From contig NZ_CP018153.1 of the NCBI RefSeq assembly GCF_001889005.1, positions 390,001-454,000 of the forward strand: a stretch of DNA of 64,000 nucleotides. The letters are read 5' to 3'. The notes under the pieces were generated by a model. That model saw nothing but the letters and a program-made list of their open reading frames with translations, was not told where the DNA came from and made no database searches. A program made the position numbers and the translations under genes. Source of the DNA: Christiangramia salexigens. Its GTDB lineage: Bacteria; Bacteroidota; Bacteroidia; Flavobacteriales; Flavobacteriaceae. Below, one piece after another: positions 20,442 to 28,496 of the stretch (the stretch's first letter is position 1; each line of letters starts with the position of its first letter).

Positions 20442-20478
20442 AATGCAAATAACCTATTCTAATGTTAATTTAATGTTA
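20442..20478 (-). promoter_or_regulatory. Pho-box-like direct repeat and -7 candidate upstream of the porin-pst operon
   Basis: On the minus strand two identical 7-mers TAACATT are separated by AAAT (20478-20461), an 11-bp period, the same layout as the PhoB box (7-mer, 4-bp A/T spacer, 7-mer), though the half-site differs from the proteobacterial CTGTCAT. A TTATTTG (20452-20446) lies 8 bp further downstream and could be the -7 element, 25 bp before the porin ATG. Confidence 0.5.
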
Positions 20479-20713
20479 CTTGGAGGTTATGCTTAAATCA
20501 ATATATAATTTAAGTAGAGCCATTCTGGTAGGATTTAGCCATTCATAATTCAGAGCAAACAAAAGCTTTAGAGATTATGAAATAGGATTGAGCCAAAACA
20601 TTTCAAATATCGAAAGTTTGATTAAATCTCAGGTAAATTAAAAATTATGTAATAATTAAATTTTCATGAGATACTACAGGTAGCCAATTGACATAAAGGG
20701 TATTATAAGAATT

Positions 20714-21973
20714 TTAAGCTAAAAGTGTATAAAGATAGACCAGATTGAATAAGATCAATACCCCAAAGCAAATAAGGCTGAAAATCTGGTAATTTTTACC
20801 GGGTCTGTCTGCCAGAGGCATTTGTTCTCCTGTGACCAGCTTATAATTAAAGAAGGCAATAAATGGTGCAGAGAGAAACGAAAGTGCAGTTGCGAAATCT
20901 ATGAGCACAGTAAAGGAAGCCGTAAAAAAATAAAGAATTAATAGGGATAATAGAGGTATTAGAAAGACATTTAATCTGTAATTCTCCCATTTGGATCTGG
21001 AAGAAGTTGATTTTCGTTCAGCTAATACTTCTGAAATAACCCTTGGAAAGGCATCGGTTACCGCAAGTGTAGTGGAAAACATAGCTATAAAGGCCGCTAT
21101 GCCAATAAGAGGTTTGCTCCAGTCACCCAGAGTTTTTCCGTAGAGGTCTATAAGTTGCCCGGAAAACTCTACTCCGTTACCAGAAAAACTTATGCCGCTT
21201 CCAAACATTATAAGGACACCCATCAGAAAAAAAAGTACTCCGATTATTGCTGCTAGGAAATAGCCAATATTAAAATCTGTAAATGCGTCCTTAATCGAAG
21301 TCCTTCGTTTATTGCCTAATGCCTTTTCCTTTGTCCATATAGAATGCCATACTGAAGCATCCAACGGAATAGGCATCCAACCCATAAATGAGATTATAAA
21401 AGCGATCCCAATTTTATTCCAGATTGGAGGAGAATCCATTTGTATGGCATTTTCAATCCTGCCTTCGCCTAAAGCAAGTATTACAGCGGTTAATGTTGCC
21501 AGGCCCAATAAACTTACAATGACCTTCATGCTTTTATCCAGGGCAGGATATTTACCTATAAGTAATAAAGCTATACAAATGCCAATGATGAGGAAACTCC
21601 ATGTAAAGCTTGTCCAACCCATTCCAAACAACCTTTCAGCTAAACCGGCAGTAACTATGGTGACGGCAGCCTGAATGATGAACATGCTTCCAATGGTTAT
21701 GAATATAAAGGCCCAATAGGGGAATTTCCCCAATTTTTTATAACCCGTAATAAGATGATTTCCTGTGCCGGCAGCATACCTTGGGCCGAATTCCAGAAAC
21801 GGATATTTTGTGATGCAGGCCAGAATCAGAACCCAAAAAAGAAGGAAACCATAATCGGCGCCCGCTCTGGTGGCCTGAACTAAATGGGATACACCAATAG
21901 CAGCTCCCGCAAGTAAAAATCCAGGACCTATAGATTTTAGAAGGGAAGTTTTACGGGGGGATCTGGGTTTCAT
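20714..21973 (-). CDS. Divergent NRAMP-family transporter
   Basis: Inner-membrane carrier related to the divalent-metal transporters NRAMP/MntH. The 419 residues contain about eleven hydrophobic helices and open with GPGFLLAGAAIGVSHLVQATRAGADYGF, clearly the NRAMP helix 1 region. However the metal-binding DPGN of helix 1 is replaced by a stretch IGVS, and the MPH motif of helix 6 reads MGWMPIPLDASVWHS (197-211). The residues that coordinate Mn/Fe are therefore missing, so the substrate may not be a transition metal. The next gene upstream on the same strand is an esterase 42 bp away. Confidence 0.8.
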   Translation of the reverse strand: MKPRSPRKTSLLKSIGPGFLLAGAAIGVSHLVQATRAGADYGFLLFWVLILACITKYPFLEFGPRYAAGTGNHLITGYKKLGKFPYWAFIFITIGSMFIIQAAVTIVTAGLAERLFGMGWTSFTWSFLIIGICIALLLIGKYPALDKSMKVIVSLLGLATLTAVILALGEGRIENAIQMDSPPIWNKIGIAFIISFMGWMPIPLDASVWHSIWTKEKALGNKRRTSIKDAFTDFNIGYFLAAIIGVLFFLMGVLIMFGSGISFSGNGVEFSGQLIDLYGKTLGDWSKPLIGIAAFIAMFSTTLAVTDAFPRVISEVLAERKSTSSRSKWENYRLNVFLIPLLSLLILYFFTASFTVLIDFATALSFLSAPFIAFFNYKLVTGEQMPLADRPGKNYQIFSLICFGVLILFNLVYLYTLLA

Positions 21974-22015
21974 CGGGTTGATTAAAAATTAAAATGAATA
22001 TCTATCAGCGCCAAA

Positions 22016-22651
22016 TTAAGCAAATTTTGAGATGACTTCCTTGTTAACTTCATGTTCACCTTCAAAACTTATGATATCCAGATTTTGAGGGAATATTTTC
22101 TGTAGCCTGTTTTTTTCAGCTTTTAGGACTTCAGGATTTAAATATTGGTCTTTATTGCCATAAATAAAGCTAAACCTGGTGGAATTTGAATTGTTGAAAT
22201 CTTTCGCTTCAAGTTCTTCTGGTACTTTACCGGAATGTAAAATCAAATTGCTACAGTTTATTTTACGATTGGCCACATAACGGGTCGCTACTGATACTCC
22301 CTGAGAATAACCTAAAATATTCAGGTTTGAAGTGTCTTGCAGGCCTTCATTTTTAAAGACCGCGTCTATATAGTTCATTACATTTTCAATTTCCATGTCC
22401 CGGTTTTCCCTGGTAAGCCACGAGGATCCAACATGACGGTATTCACCATTTAAATAATATTTTGCCTGTGCCTGTGGCGCAATAATATAATTTTCCTCTG
22501 GGTCCAGGTGCTTGAAATATTTCAGAAAATACCGGCTTAAATATCCAATACCATGGAATACCAACCATATGTTTTTAGTTTTAGGTCCTTTTTCATTCAG
22601 GGTAGAGTAGGTGTTACTAATGGTATAAGAAAGACTTTTCTCTTTGCTCAT
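22016..22651 (-). CDS. Alpha/beta hydrolase, carboxylesterase/phospholipase-like
   Basis: Probable cytoplasmic serine esterase of the phospholipase/carboxylesterase group. In 211 residues it shows an oxyanion-region VFHGIGY, the nucleophile elbow GYSQG, an acid-bearing YGNKDQYL and a final His in FEGEHEVNKEV, giving a plausible Ser-Asp-His triad. No signal peptide is present. The natural substrate is unknown. It is divergent from the hotdog thioesterase gene, with starts 48 bp apart. Confidence 0.82.
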   Translation of the reverse strand: MSKEKSLSYTISNTYSTLNEKGPKTKNIWLVFHGIGYLSRYFLKYFKHLDPEENYIIAPQAQAKYYLNGEYRHVGSSWLTRENRDMEIENVMNYIDAVFKNEGLQDTSNLNILGYSQGVSVATRYVANRKINCSNLILHSGKVPEELEAKDFNNSNSTRFSFIYGNKDQYLNPEVLKAEKNRLQKIFPQNLDIISFEGEHEVNKEVISKFA

Positions 22652-22699
22652 GGTTCTTCGTGGTTTTGTACTTTTACAAAGAAACCAATCTTTTAAAGG

Positions 22700-23119
22700 A
22701 TGACGAAAGAAGAAATGCTACAGCTTTCCAAAAAAGTTTGTAAAAATACCTTAATGGAAACGCTAGAGATCGAATTCACCGAAATAGGTGAGGATTTCCT
22801 AATCGCTAAAATGCCTGTAAATTCCAGAGTACATCAGCCAGATGGTGTTTTACATGGTGGGGCAAGCGTAGCATTGGCCGAAAGTGTTGGCAGTATGGCG
22901 AGTTATGTATTTCTTGATACCGATAAATTTTTTGTAAGAGGGATAGAGATCTCTGCTAATCATGTTAAAAGTATTAGTGAGGGATTTGTCTATGCCAAAG
23001 CTACCTTTATTCATAAAGGAAGAACGACACAATTATTTGAAATAAGGATCACGGATGAACAGGAAAAACTTATTTCGGTAGTAAAATTGACTACCATTGC
23101 GCTTCCAAAAGAAAAATAA
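22700..23119 (+). CDS. PaaI-family hotdog thioesterase, possible DHNA-CoA thioesterase
   Basis: Single hotdog domain of 139 residues with the PaaI/YdiI-type signature HQPDGVLHGGASVALAESVGSMAS, in which the HGG segment binds the thioester and the Glu acts as catalytic base. Its stop overlaps the menF start by one base (TAATG), so the two are translationally coupled. Placement in front of menF and menD suggests it hydrolyses 1,4-dihydroxy-2-naphthoyl-CoA in menaquinone synthesis (the MenI step); this is inference, since the family also handles phenylacetyl-CoA and other acyl-CoAs. Confidence 0.88.
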   Translation: MTKEEMLQLSKKVCKNTLMETLEIEFTEIGEDFLIAKMPVNSRVHQPDGVLHGGASVALAESVGSMASYVFLDTDKFFVRGIEISANHVKSISEGFVYAKATFIHKGRTTQLFEIRITDEQEKLISVVKLTTIALPKEK

Positions 23120-24258
23120 TGAATTCTCAACTAGAATTTTTTGATAGACTGCAGGATCAATTGGATTCCCAAAAGCCTTTTGTCGCCTATAGTAAACCCG
23201 AAAACAACTCACGGGTTAAGGCTTTTCTTCAGAAAGAGATGATGAGTTATTCCACTAATGATTTGAAGGATAGTGGTTTTGTTTTTGCTCCATTTCAGCC
23301 GGAAAAACCTGCTTATTTGATTCCTTATGACCATTCAGATCTCATTGAATGTGAATTTGATGGGAGTAATTATGAAAATGGTGAGTCGAGATCAGTTGAA
23401 AGTGCGAATAGTGAAACTCAAAAGACTTCTCATGAAAAACTGGTAAAAGATGCCATTTTAGAAATAGAGAAAGGAAGCTTTGAAAAAGTTGTTTTGTCGA
23501 GGTCTGAAGCCGTTCAGGCAGGGGCATTAAAACCGCTGAATATATTTCAAACTATCCTTAGTAAATACGCTACAGCGATGGTCTATATCTGGTTTCATCC
23601 GGAAACCGGTATTTGGATGGGAGCCACTCCGGAAACACTCGTAGAATCTCATAGAACAAATTTTAAGACCATGGCTTTGGCGGGCACTCAATTATACAAG
23701 GAGGGCCATTCGGTTAATTGGGGCACAAAGGAAATTGAAGAGCAGGAATTCGTTACTAGTTATATTTATACAGCCCTTCAGGAAATGGACGGTATATATC
23801 AGGTAAAGGCTTCCGAGCCTTATACTAAACGAGCGGGTAATATTCTTCATATTTGTACAGATATCACCGGGAAATTAAAGTCAGCCAGAGATATAGGTGA
23901 ATTAGTAAAGGCTCTGCATCCTACACCTGCCGTTTGTGGTTTGCCAAAAGAATCTGCGCTTAGATTTATATTGGATAATGAAAACTATGACCGCCAATAT
24001 TATTCAGGGTTTCTTGGAGAACTGAATATTAAAAATGAGGTAAAGAGAAGTGGGAACAGGCGTAATCAAGAGAATCAGCAGTTTGCGGCAATTTCAACCA
24101 AAACTCATCTTTTTGTAAACTTAAGGTGTATGAAAATTGATTCCGGTATAGCTAACATTTTTGTAGGAGGAGGAATCACTAAAGATTCGAAGCCCGAGGA
24201 TGAATGGCAGGAAACAGTCAATAAATCCCAAACAATGAAAACTGTTCTTGTTAAATAA
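23119..24258 (+). CDS. menF: Isochorismate synthase
   Basis: Converts chorismate to isochorismate, the entry to menaquinone. The 379 residues have the chorismate-binding fold: FEKVVLSRSEAV, GIWMGATPETLV, MALAGTQLY, LHPTPAVCGLPKESA, YDRQYYSGFLGEL and the metal-binding end NIFVGGGITKDSKPEDEW. Coupling with menD 49 bp downstream and the upstream thioesterase argues for menaquinone rather than siderophore synthesis; no siderophore genes are nearby. The first 120 residues are less conserved, as usual. Confidence 0.93.
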   Translation: MNSQLEFFDRLQDQLDSQKPFVAYSKPENNSRVKAFLQKEMMSYSTNDLKDSGFVFAPFQPEKPAYLIPYDHSDLIECEFDGSNYENGESRSVESANSETQKTSHEKLVKDAILEIEKGSFEKVVLSRSEAVQAGALKPLNIFQTILSKYATAMVYIWFHPETGIWMGATPETLVESHRTNFKTMALAGTQLYKEGHSVNWGTKEIEEQEFVTSYIYTALQEMDGIYQVKASEPYTKRAGNILHICTDITGKLKSARDIGELVKALHPTPAVCGLPKESALRFILDNENYDRQYYSGFLGELNIKNEVKRSGNRRNQENQQFAAISTKTHLFVNLRCMKIDSGIANIFVGGGITKDSKPEDEWQETVNKSQTMKTVLVK

Positions 24259-24293
24259 GCCCAAATATTTCTGTTCAAATTAGCGGTAAATTG

Positions 24294-24301
24294 TAATTTT
24301 G
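24294..24301 (+). promoter_or_regulatory. -7 promoter element immediately before menD
   Basis: TAATTTTG matches TAnnTTTG exactly and ends only 6 bp before the menD ATG at 24308. If used, transcription would begin at or within a few bases of the start codon, giving a leaderless or nearly leaderless menD mRNA. Confidence 0.5.
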
Positions 24302-24307
24302 GGACAT

Positions 24308-26041
24308 ATGAAATATTCCAAAATACCTGTTGCCAGATCGATTGTAGCATTATGCGTTGCAAAAGATATAAGACATGTTGTTATATCTCCGGGATCCCGA
24401 AATGCTCCATTAACTATAGGTTTTACACATCACCAAGATATTATTCCTTATAGTATAGTAGATGAACGTTCGGCTGCTTTTTTTGCCCTGGGAATGGCTC
24501 AGGAACTTAAGAAACCGGTGGCTTTGGTTTGTACATCGGGTTCTGCGCTGCTTAATTATTATCCGGCCATCGCAGAAGCATATTATAGCGATATTCCATT
24601 AGTGATTATCTCTGCAGACAGACCTGTTGAAAGGATAGATATAGGTGACGGGCAAACCATCAGGCAAAAAAATGTTTTTCAGAATCATATATTGTATTCT
24701 GCCAACCTACATTCTGAACTGGTATTGGAAAATGAATCCAGCGATCCTAAGCTTCAGCAAAAACAATTTGAATCTCAAAAGCATAACGAAAGAGAGGTAA
24801 ATCTTGCCTTAAACAAGGCTATTGAAGACAAGGGCCCTGTTCATATCAATGTTCCGTTTTATGAACCATTATATGATACTGTAGAAAATATAGAGGTTAA
24901 TCCAATCCAAATTCTACCGGAATTAAAGGAAAGGCACTATTCAGAGAAGCAATTGAAAACCTATGCAGATATCTGGAATAATGCAAAAAGAAAGATGGTG
25001 ATCGTTGGTCTGGCTCAGCCTAATACAGTTGAGCAGGCCTTCCTGGACACATTAGCTGAAGATGATAGTGTTATCGTATTAACCGAAACCACTTCCAATC
25101 TGCATCAAAAGGAATTCTTCACCCGTATAGATACACTTATAGGTCCAATTGAAAAGGACGAAAATAAAGAAGAGCTGTTTAAACAACTTCAGCCGGAAAT
25201 TCTGCTAACCTTTGGTGGAATGATCGTTTCTAAAAAGATAAAAAGCTTTCTTCGAAATTATAACCCTAAGCATCACTGGCATGTTGACTCAAAAAAGGCT
25301 TATAATACTTTCTTTTGTTTAAATAAACATTTTGATACCGAGGTGAATTCATTTTTTTCAGAGTTTTTGCCTTTAACAGAAAATGTTGCGAGTGAATATG
25401 GAAATTTCTGGAAATCTGTAAAAGCCAGACGCCAGAAGAGACACGAGGAATATATGGCTGAGATTCCCTATTCAGATCTTAAAGCTATGCAATTGCTGGC
25501 TCCTGTGGTTCCGGAAAACAGTATAGTACACTTTGGGAATAGTTCAGTGATCAGATATGCTCAATTATTTCAGTGGGATGATTCGCTAAGGATCTATTGC
25601 AACAGGGGAACCAGCGGAATAGATGGTAGCGTCTCCACGGCAATAGGTGCGGCAGTTACCTCGAATGACCCTGTACTCATGGTTACTGGAGATCTTAGTT
25701 TTTTCTATGACAGTAATGCGTTATGGAACAACTATATTCCTTCAAACTTCAGAATTATTGTCCTAAATAATCAAGGAGGGGGTATTTTCAGAATTTTGCC
25801 AGGGAATAAGGATTCTGAGAATTTTGATAAGTATTTTGAAACGACTCACGAATTAAATGCCAAGCCACTTTGCGATCTGTATAAGCTCGAATATCGTAAT
25901 GCCAATAGTGAGGAGGAGATCATTTCCAGTCTAAAGGATTTTTTCGATGAATCTGCTAGACCCAGACTTCTCGAAATTAATACTCCGCGAAAACTTAATG
26001 ATAAGGTGCTGTTAGAGTATTTCAATTTTATGAAATCTTAA
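24308..26041 (+). CDS. menD: SEPHCHC synthase (menaquinone biosynthesis MenD)
   Basis: Thiamine-diphosphate enzyme that joins isochorismate and 2-oxoglutarate to form SEPHCHC. The 577 residues open with KYSKIPVARSIVALCVAKDI and contain SPGSRNAPLTIGF, DERSAAFFALGMA, CTSGSALLNYYPA and the ThDP/Mg motif starting at GDLSFFYDSNALWNN and ending NNQGGGIFRILPG. I chose ATG 24308; an in-frame TTG at 24299 would add three residues. It follows menF by 49 bp. Confidence 0.96.
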   Translation: MKYSKIPVARSIVALCVAKDIRHVVISPGSRNAPLTIGFTHHQDIIPYSIVDERSAAFFALGMAQELKKPVALVCTSGSALLNYYPAIAEAYYSDIPLVIISADRPVERIDIGDGQTIRQKNVFQNHILYSANLHSELVLENESSDPKLQQKQFESQKHNEREVNLALNKAIEDKGPVHINVPFYEPLYDTVENIEVNPIQILPELKERHYSEKQLKTYADIWNNAKRKMVIVGLAQPNTVEQAFLDTLAEDDSVIVLTETTSNLHQKEFFTRIDTLIGPIEKDENKEELFKQLQPEILLTFGGMIVSKKIKSFLRNYNPKHHWHVDSKKAYNTFFCLNKHFDTEVNSFFSEFLPLTENVASEYGNFWKSVKARRQKRHEEYMAEIPYSDLKAMQLLAPVVPENSIVHFGNSSVIRYAQLFQWDDSLRIYCNRGTSGIDGSVSTAIGAAVTSNDPVLMVTGDLSFFYDSNALWNNYIPSNFRIIVLNNQGGGIFRILPGNKDSENFDKYFETTHELNAKPLCDLYKLEYRNANSEEEIISSLKDFFDESARPRLLEINTPRKLNDKVLLEYFNFMKS

Positions 26042-26107
26042 ACATTTTCAGATTTCTATTCCGTACTACATTACTTATATTCAATTATTAACCAAAAAAA
26101 ATAGACT

Positions 26108-26452
26108 ATGAGTAAATTAGATGAAAAAGTTGGACAATATCTGGGTGATTTAAAATCTAAAATAGGCGAAGAGAACCCAGATGTAGATCTGTTAAGAAAG
26201 ATCGCCTCTTCCTTGGGGCCAAGTATTTATAATCGCGATGCAGAAACCGTTTCTTCTTCCAGTGAAGATGAATTAAACACCGTTAAGAAGAATTTCATTG
26301 AAAAGAAACTTGGGGTAGAAGAAGAGTCTAAGGCTAATGAAGCGCTTAATCAGGTCTTGGAGAAATATGGGAAGTCCAATCGCAATAAATACAGAGTAGT
26401 GGTTTACTATCTTCTCACCAAGCACTTTAATAAAGAAAGTCTTTTTAAATAA
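26108..26452 (+). CDS. DUF2853-family protein
   Basis: Small soluble helical protein (114 residues) matching the DUF2853 family, whose members are widespread but have no assigned function. Visible hallmarks are YLGDLKSKIGEENPDVDLLRKIASSLGPSIYNRDAETVS near the N-terminus and NKYRVVVYYLLTKHF near the end. It lies 66 bp after menD and is closed by a strong terminator, so it may be the last gene of the men transcript. Confidence 0.85.
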   Translation: MSKLDEKVGQYLGDLKSKIGEENPDVDLLRKIASSLGPSIYNRDAETVSSSSEDELNTVKKNFIEKKLGVEEESKANEALNQVLEKYGKSNRNKYRVVVYYLLTKHFNKESLFK

Positions 26453-26472
26453 AATGCATATTAAAAATCAGG

Positions 26473-26508
26473 TCCGTTTAGGTATAATTTCCTAAACGGA
26501 TTTTTTTA
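26473..26508 (+). terminator. Rho-independent terminator after the DUF2853 gene
   Basis: TCCGTTTAGG (26473-26482) pairs perfectly with CCTAAACGGA (26491-26500) around an 8-nt loop and is followed by seven T. Confidence 0.92.
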
Positions 26509-26522
26509 TACGTGATTAACAG

Positions 26523-26530
26523 TATCTTTG
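26523..26530 (+). promoter_or_regulatory. -7 promoter element for the cvfB-like gene
   Basis: TATCTTTG matches TAnnTTTG exactly, lies just after the previous terminator and 18 bp before the ATG at 26549. Confidence 0.55.
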
Positions 26531-26548
26531 TGCGCTAAATAGTAGTTT

Positions 26549-27382
26549 ATGATCCAATTAGGAGAATTCCATGATTTAATAATGATTCGGGCAACCGATC
26601 ACGGTATTTATCTTGAAAATGAGGCAGGAGAAGAGGTTCTGTTGCCGAACAAATATGTTCCTGAAGATTGGAAGGAAGGTGAGAAATTAAATGTTTTTGT
26701 TTACCTGGATCATGATGAAAGACCGGTAGCTACTACTTTAAAGCCCAAAATTAAACTCGATCAATTCGCGAAACTTACTTGTGTTGAGGTCAATAAATTT
26801 GGGGCTTTTATGGACTGGGGGCTTGAGAAGCACCTATTTGTACCATTTAAAGAGCAGGTTGTGCCGATGCAAACCGGAGAAAGCTATCTGGTTTTTTGTT
26901 ATCTCGATCTTGAAACAGAAAGACTTACGGCTTCTTCTAAAGTTCACGCGTTTTTGGATAATAGTGAATTGACCGTTGAACCTTTTGAAAAAGTGGACCT
27001 TTTGGTATCCAATCAAACCGACCTTGGTTATAATGTTATTATCAATCAATTACACCTTGGTTTGATCTATCATGATGAAGTATTCAAGCCTATGAATTTG
27101 GGAGATGCTATGCAAGGCTATATTAAGAAGATCAGAGAGGATAATAAATTGGATATTACTTTACAGCGACCGGGATATAGAAGTATAGAACCAAATGCTC
27201 AAAAAATACTGGATGCATTGAAGGCTGCAGGCGGATTTATCGATGTTTCCGATAAGTCGGATCCCGAAGAGATCAAGTCCAGACTTCATATGAGTAAAAA
27301 GAGCTTCAAAAAGGCTGCAGGAAGTCTTTATAAACAAAGGCTTATTAATATTGGCGAAGAGGGTATTGAATTAAAGTCTTAG
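26549..27382 (+). CDS. cvfB: CvfB-type S1-domain RNA-binding protein
   Basis: The 277 residues match the CvfB/YitL family: three S1-like RNA-binding barrels (for example KLTCVEVNKFGAFMDWGLEKHLFVPFKEQ and NQLHLGLIYHDEVFKPMNLGDAMQGYIKKIREDNKLDITLQRPGYR) and a C-terminal winged-helix segment (LHMSKKSFKKAAGSLYKQRLINIGEEGIEL). In Staphylococcus the homologue affects virulence-factor expression; the role here is likely post-transcriptional but unproven. Its 3' end overlaps the convergent gene at 27379 by 4 bp. Confidence 0.88.
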   Translation: MIQLGEFHDLIMIRATDHGIYLENEAGEEVLLPNKYVPEDWKEGEKLNVFVYLDHDERPVATTLKPKIKLDQFAKLTCVEVNKFGAFMDWGLEKHLFVPFKEQVVPMQTGESYLVFCYLDLETERLTASSKVHAFLDNSELTVEPFEKVDLLVSNQTDLGYNVIINQLHLGLIYHDEVFKPMNLGDAMQGYIKKIREDNKLDITLQRPGYRSIEPNAQKILDALKAAGGFIDVSDKSDPEEIKSRLHMSKKSFKKAAGSLYKQRLINIGEEGIELKS

Positions 27383-27831
27383 TAGTAAATACGATATGAA
27401 GATGAGTTATATCTTCCCAGGCCGTATCCATTATTGTTTCTATTAAAAATATCATTTGAATAAAAGGGATTGGCGAATATATCGTTCTGATCCCTTAGTC
27501 TGGTTTCCGCCTTTATTTCGAATACTTTCTTTTCTTTTTCCTTTCCGGAAAGGGGAGAGCCAAGATCGACTTTACGCTGGATCTTATTTTTTTGATCCCT
27601 GCTGATTACTGCCAGCATATCGATCTGTTTTTTTTGAATTTCATTGTTAAGATGTAAAAAACTACCATCCGGCAAATTGAATTCAGATTCTGTTTGCCAG
27701 GAAAAACCAAACTCTCTCCAGGAATTTTCTATGCCCCGGTTACCTATTTCAAAATCCTTACGATCCCAGTATTCCTGAGCGCTAAGTCCAGAACATGCTA
27801 TTAGGAAAAGGAAAAAGAATTTAATTTTCAT
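27379..27831 (-). CDS. Secreted protein of unknown function
   Basis: 150 residues with a signal peptide (MKIKFFFLFLIACSGLSAQ, cut before EYWD). I do not recognise the mature domain. It is charged and polar, with a C-terminal tail rich in Asn, Tyr, Gly and Ser (DIFNRNNNGYGLGRYNSSSYRIYY), probably flexible. The Cys in the signal region is not in a good lipobox, so it is likely periplasmic rather than a lipoprotein. A -7 element TAGGTTTG (27872-27865) lies 34 bp upstream. Confidence 0.75.
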   Translation of the reverse strand: MKIKFFFLFLIACSGLSAQEYWDRKDFEIGNRGIENSWREFGFSWQTESEFNLPDGSFLHLNNEIQKKQIDMLAVISRDQKNKIQRKVDLGSPLSGKEKEKKVFEIKAETRLRDQNDIFANPFYSNDIFNRNNNGYGLGRYNSSSYRIYY

Positions 27832-27864
27832 TGATTCGTTTTTTAATACATATCAAAAACAATG

Positions 27865-27872
27865 CAAACCTA
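27865..27872 (-). promoter_or_regulatory. -7 promoter element for the secreted protein gene
   Basis: Minus-strand TAGGTTTG matches TAnnTTTG exactly, 34 bp upstream of the ATG at 27831. No clear -33 TTG. Confidence 0.45.
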
Positions 27873-27983
27873 AAGAAATATGCTAAAAGATTGCGAATCG
27901 TTTTAGGAAAAAGGTGAGTTATTGATTTAATTAATAGACTAAAACGTTATTTTCGTTGGCTTATCAATCTAATATTTATTTTA

Positions 27984-28388
27984 ATGAAAAAACTATTATT
28001 TTCCGTAATGTTGCTTTCCATTGGTTTTAATTCCTATGCTCAGGAAGCAATGACTATCGAGGAGAAAGCGGTGCAGTTGATCGAATTAACGGCCGGGCAG
28101 TCTTTTGAGGTAATGACAGAGCCGCTTGTGAATATGATTCCGGAGGAAAACCGCGAAGCTTTTAAAAAGGAACTTAAGGAAAGCAGACACAAGCTTTACA
28201 GCCAGATGGCAGTTATCTATACAGAAAATTATACAGAGACTGAGATCGACAAGATCCTTGCTTTTTATGATACACCAGTGGGGAAAAAGATCGTTGCTAC
28301 TACGCCAGACCTAATGAAGAAAGGCATGGAGTTGGGCCAGGCATGGGGAATGGAATTACAGCCTCTTATTGCAAAATATTCTAAATAA
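27984..28388 (+). CDS. Secreted DUF2059-family protein
   Basis: 134 residues with a signal peptide (cut after SYAQ) and one DUF2059 domain: paired helices with LIELTAGQSFEVMTEPLVNMIP and the conserved NYTETEIDKILAFYDTPVGKKIVATTPDLMKKGMELGQAW. The family is periplasmic and of unknown function. It has its own terminator 24 bp downstream and lies between the cvfB-like gene and menB without being part of the men pathway. Confidence 0.85.
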   Translation: MKKLLFSVMLLSIGFNSYAQEAMTIEEKAVQLIELTAGQSFEVMTEPLVNMIPEENREAFKKELKESRHKLYSQMAVIYTENYTETEIDKILAFYDTPVGKKIVATTPDLMKKGMELGQAWGMELQPLIAKYSK

Positions 28389-28411
28389 GAATTTGCTGAA
28401 TTATTTGTTGG

Positions 28412-28443
28412 AGCCTGCAAATAGAATTTTGCAGGCTTTTTTA
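28412..28443 (+). terminator. Rho-independent terminator after the DUF2059 gene
   Basis: AGCCTGCAAA (28412-28421) pairs with TTTGCAGGCT (28428-28437) around a 6-nt loop and runs into T-rich sequence. Confidence 0.9.
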
Positions 28444-28496
28444 TTTGTACTTTCTGATATAAACTTAAAGCTCTATTTTTATCCTAAAATTAAATT

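Noticed and set aside
20421-20713. A hidden gene or small RNA between the NRAMP-like and porin genes
   Set aside because: No start-stop frame of note and no stable hairpin with T-run; only the promoter and Pho-box-like repeat can be supported.
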